Source of the DNA: Halichondria panicea
Taxonomy: Eukaryota; Porifera; Demospongiae; Suberitida; Halichondriidae
DNA: 64,000 nucleotides
NCBI RefSeq assembly: GCF_963675165.1
Contig: NC_087389.1
Location: forward strand, 4,572,620 to 4,636,619
Direction of reading: 5' to 3'
Shown: piece by piece, positions 25,083 through 40,000 of the stretch
Layout: the number at the start of each line of letters is the position of its first letter
Position numbering within the stretch: position 1 is the stretch's first letter
Translations under genes and position numbers: made by a program
Notes under the pieces: model-generated
Told to the model about the DNA's origin: nothing
Database searches by the model: none
What the model saw: only the letters and a program-made list of their open reading frames with translations

Positions 25083-28000
25083 AGGTGATGGTGAACTCTG
25101 CTGTGAGTGGGGTAGCGTTCTCTCGTCATCCTCTCTCCCCCATCACCAAGGATGCCGTACTAGTTGAGGCGGTCTATGGCCTAGGGGAGGGGCTTGTCAG
25201 TGGAGAGCTGGAGGCGGACAGATACGAGGTGAGTATCACAAATGGTTAGCAGGGAACGTGAATTTTAGGCCTCATATTTTTCATTCTGCAGTAAAAAATT
25301 TATGTTCATACACTTCTGGTAGTATTAGTTTATTACTCACCAGATCGAGCTTTGATCTGCCTGGCTTCAGTGCATTTATTATGCCTCGGTGCGCGTGCGC
25401 AAGCAAGGTATACGGTAGTGTGTGTTTGTGTGTGTGTGTGTAGATTGCTACAGCTGCTCAAGGAGATCAATGAAGTGCAAGTAAGAGCTTCTATAGGCTT
25501 CTAGTCATGTTTTCTTGAATTTATTTCGTGGATTTGCAAAGTCATGAACGCTTTGTTCAGCACCCGCTGTGCTTTCATTGTAATATGTGGTTTTTTTTTT
25601 ACCTTTTACTCAACCAAAAACCAAAAACTATTACATTCAAAAGCCCTGCCATTCTAGAGCATTCGTGCAATTTATGAGTAATAACTGTGCTTGTTAAATT
25701 GAGAGGAGTCGATCATGTGCATTCAAAATGTGTTAAACTAAGCAAGTACCTATAAAAGCATCCTTTATTGGGTATAAAATTTTATCTGCATGTACATGGG
25801 TAGGAACAGGAGCCCATAAATAAGAGAAGGAGCGGCTGACTACGGGGATCACGTTTCGTAAGCGGTTATGACCATCACTAAGTATTTGAATCCCTACACG
25901 TGTTATACGGAATGCAGGGCTGCTGTTTGCAAGCACTTAGTCGATTCCATAAAAGGAAGTGTGGTTTCACCGGCAATTACGAAGCGTGATCCTCGAGTAT
26001 ACGTTGAAGTTAGCTGCTCCTTCTCTTGCTTATGGGCTCCTGGTAGGAAGGAGCAGGAATTTCTCCATATTTTGCAATCCAAGTTACCATATATGTAGAT
26101 CTGTTGATCAGTCTACAGCTTCCTGCTTATGTACGTACATGGCTATGATTAATGATCACCATTTATGTAGTTGCATGGTTAACTTCTGAAAATGTTTTAG
26201 GGAAATGTTACAGCTAGTATTACATTAATTTTTGTATTGCCCAATACATCATTTCCTTATAAGAAAATTGTTATTTTGCCTGTTGTTATTTTAACCCAAG
26301 TCTTACATTTCTATAAGCAAGGTGCGTGTAATGCTATAGTTACCAAATTAGTACTTTGGCTCTCTTGATACAGCTATATAAAAATAGTGGTTCCGATAGC
26401 ATTTTAGAACTTAGAATACAATTATAGAAGTTAGTTAGCTCCATTCTTCAAGATGAGGCTTTGTGGACTGGTCTGTTTCCTGCTGATGCTAATAACTTCT
26501 GCCAACACCTACTGCCCTCCTGGCTTCATCTACAACACCACTGGCAACTCTACTGGTGATGATGCGAACTGTGTGTGCAGTAAAAACATGAACGGAATTG
26601 TTGACTGTGACCAAGAGAGTGGAGTAGCTCGACTGGCCATCGGTTTCTGCATGAGTTTTGATTTTGATACCAACAGCACAATTATTGGTAAATGTCCTTA
26701 TAACAATAACTACACCATTACAGAGCTGGGAACAGTTTCACTGTATGTGACCCTACCAGATAATGTGTCTGAGTTAGAACAGTTTATGTGCGGTGAATAC
26801 CATCGTAGGGGCTTCTTGTGTTCTTGTTGTGATGATCATTTAGAATCATCAATGGTCTCTTACTCGTTGGATTGCATCCCTTGTGATCATCATGAAACCT
26901 ACTACCAACTGGGACGTTTTGCTTTGGTTGTTATGAGGATTGTACCAGTCACTGTACTATACATTGTCATAATTTTGTTTGATATTCGCTTCATGGAGAG
27001 CCCATGGAGTGTGTTCATTCTGTACTCACAGATAATCGTGAACATGCTGACTTTTGACAGACACCTCTACTCTGGACTGTTGTATGCAACTGACGATAAT
27101 ACTTTTACAGCATTTGTAGTGAAACTTGTTCTTGCATTTTACGGTGTTTTGAATTTGAATTTCATTCCTAACATCATTCCACCATTCTGTCTTAACAATT
27201 TAAAATGGGGTAGGAATGAACTGGTTATTGAGTATGTTGCTGCAATCTACCCTTTGATGATAATAGCCGCTATGTACCTCTGTGTGCATCTTCACTCCCG
27301 AGATTTCAAGCTGATAGTGTGGCCATGGAAAGCTATAAAGTACTGCCTCAATTTCAAGCTCTGCTGTGGAATGAAACGAATTGTACAGAGAGTGACATCA
27401 CAAACTATTGCTAACTCGTTTTCATCGTTTCTGATACTTGCATTTTCGAAAATATTATTTGTATCTCCTTACTTGATTATATCGGTACACACGTATGATC
27501 TAAATGGAACGACAATAAACACTACTTGGTTTTACAACGAAAGACCATATTCGTTCTTTAGCCATACTAACATTCCATACTTTGTGTTTACAATCACCAT
27601 GCTCGCGTTGTTCGTACTGCTCCCTACTTTGTTGACAATCCTCTATCCAATTGCATCAAGGTGGTGCAATAGAACACCACTATCTGTGAAGTTGTTTGTA
27701 GAGAGCTTTTATGGTTGGTACAAAGATGGTACTGAACAGGGAATTCGAGATTTCAGAGCACTGGCTGGATTGCATGCTCTCTTACGAATTGTCATAGCAC
27801 TCTCTATTTGTCTGCATATTGCGTTTGTGAATCCTCTCTCCCCACTAGCCAACAACCAGTGGGTGATACCAGGAGTGCTGTTTGTGGCCTGCTCAATGTT
27901 CTTCACTCTGGCTAGACCTTACAAGGTGCTCTATATGAACCAAGTTGAATCACTCTTTTACGCATTGCTTGGTGCTATTTCATTACTGGTGACTAGTCAC

Positions 28001-31000
28001 ATCGGTTCTTACTTTGCCTTTATTCTGGGCACCACTCCCATGCTGGTGTTCATCGGGTACACTACATACAAAGCATACAACAAGCTAAAGAGCTGCTACC
28101 ATCAATGGAATTGAATTCTGAAGCAGGCACAAACTTGATATCGGACATGGAAGATTTCGATGCTGATCGAATGGACAACCCTAATGATTACATCGACCAG
28201 CCCATCAGTAAGAATCAGAATAGGCTTCCTCCTAATGATGTTTCAGATGTTACTTTGAGCACATACGGAACATTTAATTGAACAATGTATTATAGTATCA
28301 TGAGATTATAGGTATGTGCCCTTCCCTTCTTTGCAATGCAAGCAGTTGTGGCTGTAGTGTACTGCCTTGTGTATTGTTAGCTATAGCTCCTACAATCAAT
28401 GGAAATTGACCAGGGATTCTAAAACAGGCACAAATTTGATATCAGACAATAAGGACGATTTCAATGTTGATCGATTGGACAACCCTAACAATCATATCGA
28501 CCAATCTATATTTGAGAGTCACTGTTGATGTCACTTCTGTTTGTTAACTCCTACTGTAAATGTTGTGCATTGTCTCGCCCACAAGTATCTTTGAAAGTTG
28601 TTTGTGTACATAATTAATTAATGTGTATGAGTAGGGGTAGTTACAGAACATTTAACTACATGGTCATGCATGTACACACCTACATTATACATTAAGACTC
28701 TGTGTTTGTTCATTATTATACATTTAAGACTCTTGTGTTGTAAAACAATTCGCTTGCAGACTGTTGACATACTAGGCAGTTTTTCATTACACGTATGTGC
28801 TCGAATCGCTAACATCTGAAGCACCATTAGGAAGAAGCCTATTCTGATTCTCACTGATGGGGCTGGTCGATGTAATCATTGGGGGTTATCTATTCGATCA
28901 GCATCATGTCGGATATCAAATAGAACCCAGAAACAACGTATGGACGGTAAACAAGGCCAGTATATAAAATTAATGTTCTGGACTGTAGTAACTAGCAAGA
29001 TATTTTTCTATAGTTATAACTATTGTAGATATTGAATTCTCTTGGTAATCTCCTACCCACGCTGAACAAACATAAATGATAGAAAAATACCCAACTTTTT
29101 CCACATCTCTTGCCGATTGTTTAGATTGTTCAGAGTAACTAGAGGCTATAGTGTAGTAGTGAAATTGATAAATAACTCACAAGTTGTATCGGCAAGAATA
29201 ACTGTGTGCCACACCCTTCTTTGCAATGTAAGCAGTTGTGGCTATAGTGCACTACCTTGTGCAATATGACGTAAAGATAAAGTTAAAGAGCTGCTATACA
29301 ATCGATGGAGGGATTCTGAAACAGGCACAAATTTGATATCGGACAAGAAAGATTTCGATGCTAATCGATTGGATAACGCTAACGATTACATTGACCAGCC
29401 CATTAATTAGAACCGTTCTCTGAGTGTCACTTCTGTTTGTATTGATAAACCTCATGTTAACTCTTTGGTACACTTTGATAGTTCATTTGCATTAATTTTG
29501 TGCATTGTCTTACTAAAAATCGACATAATTGAGGTGTGTGGGGGTAATAATACTACATGGTCGAGTACACACGTACAATGTTTCCTGTTCTCTATCAATA
29601 TTTTACTTAAGACTCTTGAGTGGTGACAACTCGCACACTGCTGATATACTAACAACTATAATTATGTGTATTTTATACATCATTCAATTAAATGTTCCGT
29701 ATGTGCTCAAAGTAACATCTGAAGCATCATTAGGAAGCAGTACGAACAACACGAGTATGATAAGTGTAAACACAAAGTATGGAATGTCACTAGTGCCAAA
29801 CAACGAATAGTTTCTTTCATTGTAAAACCAAGTAGTGTTTGTTGTCGTTCCATTTAGATCATACGTCTGTCCTGGTGTAATCAAGTAAGGAGATACGAAT
29901 AAGATTTTCGAAAATGCAAGTATCAGAAACGATGAAAACGAGTTAGCAATAGTTTGTGATGTCACTCTCTGTACAATTCGTTTCATTCCACAGCAGAGCT
30001 TGAAATTGAGGCAGTACTTTACACACTATCAGCTTGACATCTCGGGAGTGAAGATGCACACAGAGGTACATAGAGGCTATTATCATTAAAGGGTAGCTTG
30101 CAACAACATACTCAATAACCAGTTCTCTCTTACCCCATTTCGATATGTTAAGACAGAATGGTGGAATGATGTTAGGAATAAAGTCCAAATTCCAAATGCC
30201 GTAAAATGCAAGAACAAGTTTCACTACAAATGCTGTAAAAGCGTTATCGTCAGCTGCATACAACAGTCCAGAGTAGAGGTGTCTGTCAAAAGTCAGCATG
30301 TTCATGATTATCTGTGAGTACAGAATGAACACACTCCATGGGCTCTCCATGAAACGAATATCAAACAAAAGTATGACAAAGTATAATACAGTTACCGGTA
30401 GGTTTCATGATGATCACAAGAGATGCAATCCAACGAGTAAAGAGATCAGTGACAATTCTAAATGATCATCACATTCAGAACAAAAGAAGTCCCCACAATG
30501 GTATTCACCGCACATAAACTGTTCTAACTCAGACACATCATCTGGTAGGGTCACATACAGTGAAACTGTCCCCAGCTCTGTAATGGTGTAGTTATTGTGA
30601 TAAGGACATTTACCAACAATTATGCTGTTGGTATCAAAATCAAAACTTATGCAGAAACCGATGGCCAGTCGAGCTATTCCACTCTCTTGGTCACAGTCAA
30701 CAATTCCGTTCATGTTTTTACTGCACACACAGTTCGCATCATCACCAGTAGAGTTGCCAGTAGTGTTGTAGATGAAGCCAGGAGGGCAGTAGGTGTTGGC
30801 AGAAGTTATTAGCAGCAGCAGAGAACAGACCAGTCCACACAGCCTCATCTTAAACATAATTATGTATACAACTCTGAGCTAACCACTTCATGAGCTAAAG
30901 CAATAATTATAAGTGCTGTCTCTAAAGCTTGCTGGCTTTTCTGGCTTTGTGAATACAGAGAATGTATAGCTATACTGTAAACAGACTCTCCCCTTGTTCA

Positions 31001-34000
31001 TACTCAATGTACCTTAACATTTATTCGATCCTTATTAGCACCTTACGGTATATGTAATATTTACTACTACCTTAACCGTGATTTGATGTTGATATCACAT
31101 TGTTAGTGCTCCACTTCCTCCCTTTGTTGTTGTGCGGGTGTCTGGGGTCCCGCTCCACGTATTTAAGGTTTTGTTTACCTTTTTTGCCTCACTTCACTTT
31201 AACTTTGCTTTACCCTCACTTTACCTGTATTGTCAGTTGATGTTTTGCTTCTCAATCTAAGAATTTGGTTAAGCTACACTGTGAAGTCAATTTGTCTGTA
31301 ACTAGTTGTTGTTGCCTATATAGCTAGGAGCATGTCTCTAGCTAATTTGTCTAGCCTAGCTGTCTAGCATCCCTCTACACCAAGATAAGAGATAAGAGCT
31401 CAACACCCCTACAAACATGTTAGAAAATACCCTTAAAATGAAAGCACCGTGGGTGCGGATTTTTCGGTGGAGGGCTGCCAAAGCTACAAAAAGCTACTAT
31501 CATGAGTATGTACTCCTGTTTTTATGCACCATTATTATCATGATTAACAATTAATTTTGCTGCATCCAGAGTCACATCTAGAAACACAGGGAAACTCAAA
31601 GAGTGGGTAATGATCGACCACGATTGTTGTTAAAACGATTGACCAAGTCTAAATTTAATGGCCGCATCAGCAGTGTGCCTTGCAGCTCTCTCACACTAGC
31701 GTTTTAGTGCAGAACTATATATCTACTAAGTAGAGTAGCAACACTCGATTAACAAATTTGTTACGCACTCTTTTGAAAAGGCTGCAATGTCATTCCAAGT
31801 AAGCAAAACTAGGCATAACTCGAAAACTAATCATAAAGGTATTGCGGGCTGTACTGCGGGAGAACATGTTAACGAAGTCTACATGCACACACTACCGTAT
31901 ACCTCGCTTGCACATGCACATTGGGGCATAATTGTAAGTGTACAGGTAAATACACGCGCAACACACAATAAGGAGTGATATAAGAGTCATGTGCCATGTT
32001 AGTATTGCCATGTTAGTACATTATGCAAAGCTATTGTAAGTATACAATGCAAACTCACTATCAATCTGGCACATGCACGGTAAGCACACAATATTATATT
32101 CTCTAAGATATTGCTATCAAGTTAGTAGCTATGGCCAACAAATACATATACCGAAATGTGAGACTCTTCAAAAACGATACCCTTGGTACTGGCTCCTATG
32201 GAGCAGTGTGTAAAGCCAAGTGCGATCAGCTACTCTGTGCTGCCAAGCTGCTCTATCCAGTGTTATTCCAAATGATTGCTCCCGATCTTGGCAAAGAACA
32301 TAGACATCCGTTTAGAAGGTTCGAAATGGAGTGTGCATTTTTGAGTCGGATAAACCACCCCAACATTGTACAGTACTTGGGGACCTATCGCGATCCCGAC
32401 ACAAATGCACCAGTTCTTCTCATGGAGCTCATGGACGAGAGTCTGACACACTTTCTGGAGTCATCACCTGGAGACATTCCATACCACATCCAAGTCAATC
32501 TCTCCTATGACATAGCTCAAGCACTTGCCTTTCTCCACTCCAATGGGATCATCCATCGTGACCTCTCCAGCAACAATGTCCTACTGGTTGCAGGAAGTCG
32601 AGCAAAAGTCACTGATTTCGGAATGTCCAAATTCACAGACATAAATGGTACTATGACCACATGCCCGGGAACACCAGCATTCATGTCTCCCGAGGCACTA
32701 AACGAACCACCTGTGTACACAGAGAAATTAGACAACTTCTCATTTGGTGCGCTTTTAGTTCAGACTACAACTCGACAGTTTCCAAAGCCAGCAGATCGAT
32801 TTGAGAGCATTCGAATTCCCGATCCACGAAATTCAGGTAGCACAATTGAAGCTAAAATAGCAATCCCAGAATGGGAGAGACGACAAGCCCACATCAGCCT
32901 GATTGAGCCCACCCACCCTCTACTGCCGATTGCCCTTCACTGCCTCAAAGACAGAGATGTTGAACGACCATCTTCCCAACAGCTTTGCCAAACACTGGAT
33001 ACTCTCAAGAGGACCCCACGATACCAGGAAAGCTCCCAACAAGACCTGCACCAGATACTCAGAGAGAAAGATGAAGCAAATCAAAAGATAATAATGATGA
33101 AAGATGAGCAAATTACTGAACAATTACAAGCAAATCAAGAAATGATGACACATAAAAATGAGCAGCTACACGCAAAGGACATTGAACATCAAACCCTTCT
33201 ACATGAGGCCGATACCAGGGAGAGACAACTGAGGAGTCTTAACCAAGAGTTACAGTCAAGTGAAGACAACACTGCTGCTCTCCGACAAGCCATCGATCAA
33301 CGAGACAGAGAAATGACTCAACTGAGACAAACATTGGCAAGTAAGGACAAAGAAATTCACGATCTATCGACTCGAATCTACCAAGTCGAACTGCAAGATA
33401 TGAGAGAAGATCAAGCTACGTTAGTGAGACCTGTTCAAATCCTGAAGTGGGAGTCACTACCTGATGTACCTTTCGTTATGAGCGATGGATCATCAGCCAT
33501 GGTTGGAGATAAAGCATACTTCAAATGTCTTGGAAAGGAACCTATTTACGAGTTCAGCAACAATCAGTGGCACACATTACCACAACGCCTAAGAAAATTC
33601 TTCACTATCGTCAGTGTTGATGACATGCTCACAACTGTGGGAGGACAGTTAGACACACATCGCTATAGCAACAAACTCTACAGTTACATTAACAACAAAT
33701 GGGTCCTGCACTTTCCTCCCATGCCTACCAAACGGAGGGTGCCTGGAGCTGCGTACGCTAATAACACACTTGTAGTGGCTGGGGGATATTATGATCTCAA
33801 TTATTTTACGACTGTCGAGATACTGAACACAGTGAACATGCAATGGGCTAGTGTTAGCTCACTACCTGCACCAACCCCTCGACCATCAGCAACGATCTGT
33901 GGAGACTATGTGTACATACACCCACGAGCTAGTGATGACCAAGAAGAGCATTCAGTGTACAAATGCTCATTAAGACAACTAACTCAGTCCCAGCCAAGCT

Positions 34001-37000
34001 CCGCAATATGGGAGAAGATTTCCCATTGGCCGTTTAGCAGGTTCTCACTTGTTACTGTCAATGGCCACCTGCTGGCAGTGGGTGGGAGAGACTCTAACAG
34101 AGATATAATATCCAAGGACGTATATCAGTACAATACGACATCGTGGACTATCGTTAGTCAAATGTCCAAACCTCAATTAGCATGTCTCACTGTTGTCCTC
34201 CCTGGGAACAAACTGATGGTAGTAGGAGAAGGATTTGGTGCACAGACAAATTGTGAAATAGCTACTTTTGTATAGTGCTTACCAGTAAACAGTTTGCTCA
34301 TGAATATTCGTAATGATTTTGTGAACTATAAATGCCATGATAGAAGTTTGAAGCACATATACATGATAAATATATTGGTGTATCATCCTTAAGAGAAGTT
34401 AAAAGATTTTCAAGTGGAAGCTCTGAGCGATCATCAAGTTACACAAACTAGTCCTTTTAAACTTCCAAAAACACTTTTAGCTCTGTGTTCTTGCTCGTAT
34501 ATATATGATGCTTCTTACCCTTTTGGAGGGCGGGTCCAAGCGTTTTTTCTTTCCAGGCCAAGAAACACTCACAAAGTATAGACTATAACTTCCAGCTCAT
34601 TCTATAGCTGGCTCTCGATCACTAGGTCTAGCTCACGAATAATTAATGAGTAAACGGTTTTACCGTAACCTTAATTTCACTCTGGTAACCATTAATCTCG
34701 TTTTACAGGTATCCCGACAAGACTTTAAAGTGGTGTCAGAACTTGCCGAGAAGCCGGAGAAGTTTGTGCAGGATGCTAGTGGTGGCCTGAGGCGTGAGAG
34801 TGTGGAGGAGGGACAGCAAAAGACAGCTGCACTGACGGATGAGCAGGCTGTGGCCATTGCTAAGTTACTAGTCGACTTGGAAGATGCGTTTGGCACTCCA
34901 CTTGACTTTGAATGGGGCATAGAAAAAGGTAAGCAACATGTCATGGAATAATGGTTTCTACCAACAGAGAGTATATAAAAATGGTAGATTTTAAAATGAG
35001 TTTCAGCACTACGTAATTGGCTTATATTATTGCAAACGTATACGTGATACAAGGGTCTTAAAAACTTTCTCTGTAGCGGAGCTTTACAGTCTTCAAGCCC
35101 GACCGATTGTGACTCTCCCTCCCACATGTTTCTTTGACGGTTCTGTTCCCGGCAACAAGCCCCTCCTCTGGGACAATTCTAATATTGTAGAGAGCTACGC
35201 TGGAGTCACATCTCCACTCACGTTCTCGTTCATTTCTCACGTCTACATGGAGGTACAGAGAGTGGTGATGTTTATGCTAGTTTGGTGCATTATAATAATT
35301 ATAATTATAGAGCTGTAAAATATGATTTATTGTTGAGATATTTCGGTTCTGTAACTACAATTAAATTCAAAGTTATAGCAAAGTGTAATATAATTGCTTT
35401 TAGGGTGACATTCTTAAGGGGCTTCATCTAATTTGCTTTGTCATTGCCATAGTAACCACGCTCTTTACACACACACATACACACCACACCTTTACGTGTA
35501 CACACACACACTACCAACGCTCACAGGTGTATGTTCTCACCCTCCGTGAAGTGGGTGTGCCCTCATCCATTGTGTCCGAACTACGTCCTAACCTCGAGAA
35601 CATGTTGGGTCTCATCCGTGGCAACGTGTACTACAACATGATCAGCTGGTACCGTTGTCTCACTTGTATCCCCGTTGGAGACACGTCCAAGTACATGGAA
35701 ACTATGATGGGAGTTAAACAGGTACTGTAACGAGTGTTATATAAAGATGCTACACGTCGTAATGCTAGAATGTTTTGCGAGCATCTGAACTTTTCCAGTG
35801 CTAATGGCTTCAGATTACAAATACCTAAATGGTACTTGTCTGGCATCACGATCCTTGTCAAATGTTCTGCTCATTATTTATAGCTATAGCTAGGCTTACG
35901 TATTTGCAAAGGTTTTTCACACGCAGAGCATTGTAGTACTTTAAGTTTCCACACTGACTGTTGTTTGCTTAACAGTTTCGAGGAGGTAATGTTTCGTGTG
36001 TGTGTGGGGAGAGTGTAACATTTCATACTATAATTGCTAACGACAGCTTTTTGGTAGCAAATTCACTGTTTTAGCAACATAAGGCAGCATTGATGGAACA
36101 TTCATTTGTCGATATAAGAAGATGAATCATGATTATTTTCCTGTAGAACCTGGGGCCTGAGATGGATGCCATTCTTGGTAAGATAAGAGACACAGCACCC
36201 AAGTACTCACTCTGGGACAAAAGCAAGGTGTGTGTGTGGGTGCATGCATGGGGGTGTGGTGTAGGTGCGTACTAGTACTGCAGTGCCTGTACACTCAAGT
36301 GGGCTAATGATTGCCAATGATTTCATAGATCAGTGGTTGCTCTCATATTGATATATATATATTCTCTAATTCGATATGTGCCCATTTTGATAGCTAACTC
36401 TGAGTGCTTGTTTTATGCATTTTTCACAATGCATTTTGTAGACCCTTGAAATACGTATGTACGTGCAATTATTGGCATACAATTTGTAAATCTGTTATAT
36501 ATATGTATTGCATGGTCGCTCTTGAGACCAACAGTGCTGCATGTATTAGAGGGTGGCCTGCTATCACAGGTCCAAACACAGCTATGGAAACTTTGGGGCC
36601 CATTAACTTGGCGGTATTACACTAACAGAGGTCCAAACACATGATAATTATGGAGACTTTGTGGCCCATTAACCTGGAGAGAGAACCTGCTTATAGGGTG
36701 ATCACAATAGACAGGTTTTTTTGTAAGAGGCAAGGTTCCTTCATCTCAGTACTTCAGTTTTAGAAATGCAAGAACATACACATGCAGGTAGATTACTGTT
36801 GTAGCTGAAACAAACCATATTCATGTATGCCCAAGGCAACACACACAATGTAATGTGCACTATACATGCACTGCCTGCATGCAGGTTTTTCTTTCGATGT
36901 TGCACAAGATCTACTACATTGACTCTCTAGTGAGCCAATTCTTTACTAACTTCAACACCCACTACGCTGATGCCCTGGCAACCGACTTTGACAACCTCTC

Positions 37001-40000
37001 TCTCCCTGAGCAAGTTGACTATATCAAGCATCTCTATAAGGTGAGTCTTATTTATATCACGTTGTCAAAGTAACCAACGTGTAATAAAAGTCACACACTC
37101 CCTTATTTTTCGGTCGCGTAGCCTCGAGGCATAATTTGGCCAAGGTAGTCACGATAAAAGTACATTTAGGATGAGATTCCTCGTGTTATATGAAATATAC
37201 AGGCAGCTCACCCTCTCGGGCTTGTGCCTGTATATTTCACTTTGTCTCATGCTATAATTATATCCATTACATGCACACACTGCATAATTACTGGTAGCGT
37301 ATAAAATAATTTTGGTCTGTCCCTGTAATTTGAATACACCCTGCAATATAATTATAGTAAGAGCTATACAGAAAACAAATTTTCAATTTCCCATTTATCA
37401 CTAATCTGTAACAGTAGCAAATATCTCATACTTGATTGGAAGTTGAGACTTTAAATTTGCATTATTCTACTGCAAATTAGTAATTTTTCGTTGCCTTACC
37501 CAATAGAACCTGATTGGTAAGTGGGAGGTTCCAGTGATGAACGACACATACGTCATGCTCTTCTTTGGCCTCTTAAAGAAGTTAGTTGGTCAGTGGATGA
37601 ACCTGGACTCAGACAAGGTCAGTCAGGGGATGGTTGGTTAAGGGGGGAAGAGGGAGAGAGTGAGAAATTGGGAGGAAGAAAAGGAGAGACGGAGAGTGTG
37701 GAAGAAAGAGTGGATGTTGATGTGTACTGTCAGTCAGTATTATCTGCGCAAGATATGCTGTAGCTATGACAACAACTTTTCAATTTTGCCGTGTTTGCTT
37801 TTGACTTGGGATAGTTACTCTCTTCATGCACATTGCATGCACTTGACAGTTGTACAGTATACCAAAACAGCATTTACGTGTATTAGAATAGTCTTGGCGC
37901 TCTGTAAGTAATTTATTCTGTTAATTGCAGGCTCAGTCACTTCAAAATGATCTCCTCTGTGGACAGGGTACGTACACATGCATGTTATCATGTGTGTTAG
38001 TCTTTAAGACTGGAATGAGATTCGTATTGATCCATTACGTACATATTAGCAATAATTCTCAGACCAGTATCCATTATTGAGATTGCCACAAGTATCAGCC
38101 ATGCATGTACAGATGGAACAGATACTACTACTTAGTGAAGATCTGAAATCTGACCTACTGAAATGCATGGCCTTTGTTGTATCCCCAATTTGTAACTATA
38201 GCCATGATTCAAACCCCCCTCCTCCCCGTGTGTAGGAGATGTTGAGAGCACAGAGCCAACCAAATCCCTCATGAGGATTGCCGAGTATATTGACACGTGT
38301 GAGCAGAGGGAGGAGCTGAGGGTGTGGTTTGCTCAGTGTCAGGCAGAGGTAATGGACATGCTCGCGGCTGAGGAAGGGAGGGTGGCAGCTATCAGAGAGA
38401 GGGCCAGGGTGGAGCCAATAGGGTGAGGATTATTAAATTTCAGAACTACTAAGGAAACAACGACATGTATCTGAAAGGGCTCATCCTATAATTTGAATCT
38501 AGTTTAAAAATATAATACTACAACTCGATCCTATAGCCCCTATATAACTATTCTATGTCTTGTTATGTGAATTACTTAATTCCCAAAAATGCATGCTTGC
38601 CAATGACATTATAGAGCCTGAGGGAACGGTGTAGCAGTACACTTACATATTCTGACACACTGCAGATCGACCGGCCTGAGGCAAAGAAAGATGCAATCAA
38701 CAGCTGCTATGAAAACTGAAGCGACCCAAGATTCGTCAGATCCACTGCATCAGGTACATAAATGCTTTTACGAATAAACTGTATGAATAATGTTATCACA
38801 GCGTTGTAATAAAAAGGTGGCCTGCTAACACAGGTCCAAACACAATACCAAAGAGACTTTAGGGCCCAATAACCCGGCTGTGTTCTAGAGGGTGACCTTC
38901 TTGTCGATACATAGGGGTGACCAAGTTGTCACATAGTAGATTATAATCAACATCACTGCACAGGGCTGTATATTATAATGTGTATCATTTACTAGCTATC
39001 ACTATCACTGCACAGTCTAAGGTGAATGTGGTCCAGTCCATTCGGAGGTTTCTAAGCAAGTATGGCTTCCGTTGTATCAACGAGCTGAAACTAGAAGAGA
39101 AGACTCTGCATGACGACCCAAGCTTTGTGCTGAACATTATAGCAGGTAACTTTTATCTTTAGGATTAACTCCCTCATAATTATTGCTATTGTGTAGAAGC
39201 AGAATTCAGTAACTCACCAAGAGAGCTCTCTAGCTGTTTTTGTTTTAAGCCAAATTAGCCACAAAAATAAATAAATTTTCTATATTGCTGAATTAATACT
39301 GATGATAGACTTTATTCATTACCCCCCTCCAGGCTACGTGCGTACTAAACATTACTCTATATCGAATATGGAGGAGAGAGAAAAGCAGATACGAGTTAAA
39401 GCTGAGGACGTTGTTAACTCCACTCTTCCTTTTCCCAAAAGAATCATCTTGAATTGGGTTTTGTTCCACGCCAGAAGGGGGGTCAGGCACCGGGAGAACA
39501 CGAGGTTTGCTCGTACGAAATTATTCGGTGTCTTTCGTACACTGTTTCGGAGCATTGGGAAGAATTTGACAGCTCTAGGACTGCTGAAAGACCAACAGGT
39601 GCGTACAACATATTAACTAGATGAAAGAAAAGAATGTATATACATTATACCTAGGCCCGTGGTGAGTCCAAGCACCTTACCACTACACCGCAATAAAAAT
39701 GTTGGTGTCTTTATTGACGCAGCAAAATGTAATTCAATATCGTAATCAGTTTCTATATCCAATCAACTATGGAAACCAGAGACATTGTTGACATTATTGA
39801 TCTACTGTGCAAAACCTGTCGCCTTATAGGCCTCTATTATCACACTGTCTGTCACATGGCGTATTTTTGTATTTGTATTGCTACAATTGTAATACATTAC
39901 ATACTCCCATTCTACAGTGCAATTTTATCAAAATGTTGTGCGTCACTCACTTTATAATTATGATAACCAACTCGAAGTTATTATGTGTACATTACCTGTG

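Noticed and set aside
25019-25129. Poly-threonine/histidine or poly-valine/cysteine ORFs in CA/GT tracts (also 8024-8069 and 50159-50226)
   Set aside because: Translations of dinucleotide repeats, not proteins.
34660-35127. 155-aa minus-strand ORF over PEP-synthase-like exons
   Set aside because: Antisense to two well-supported exons with correct splice phases; no recognisable similarity.
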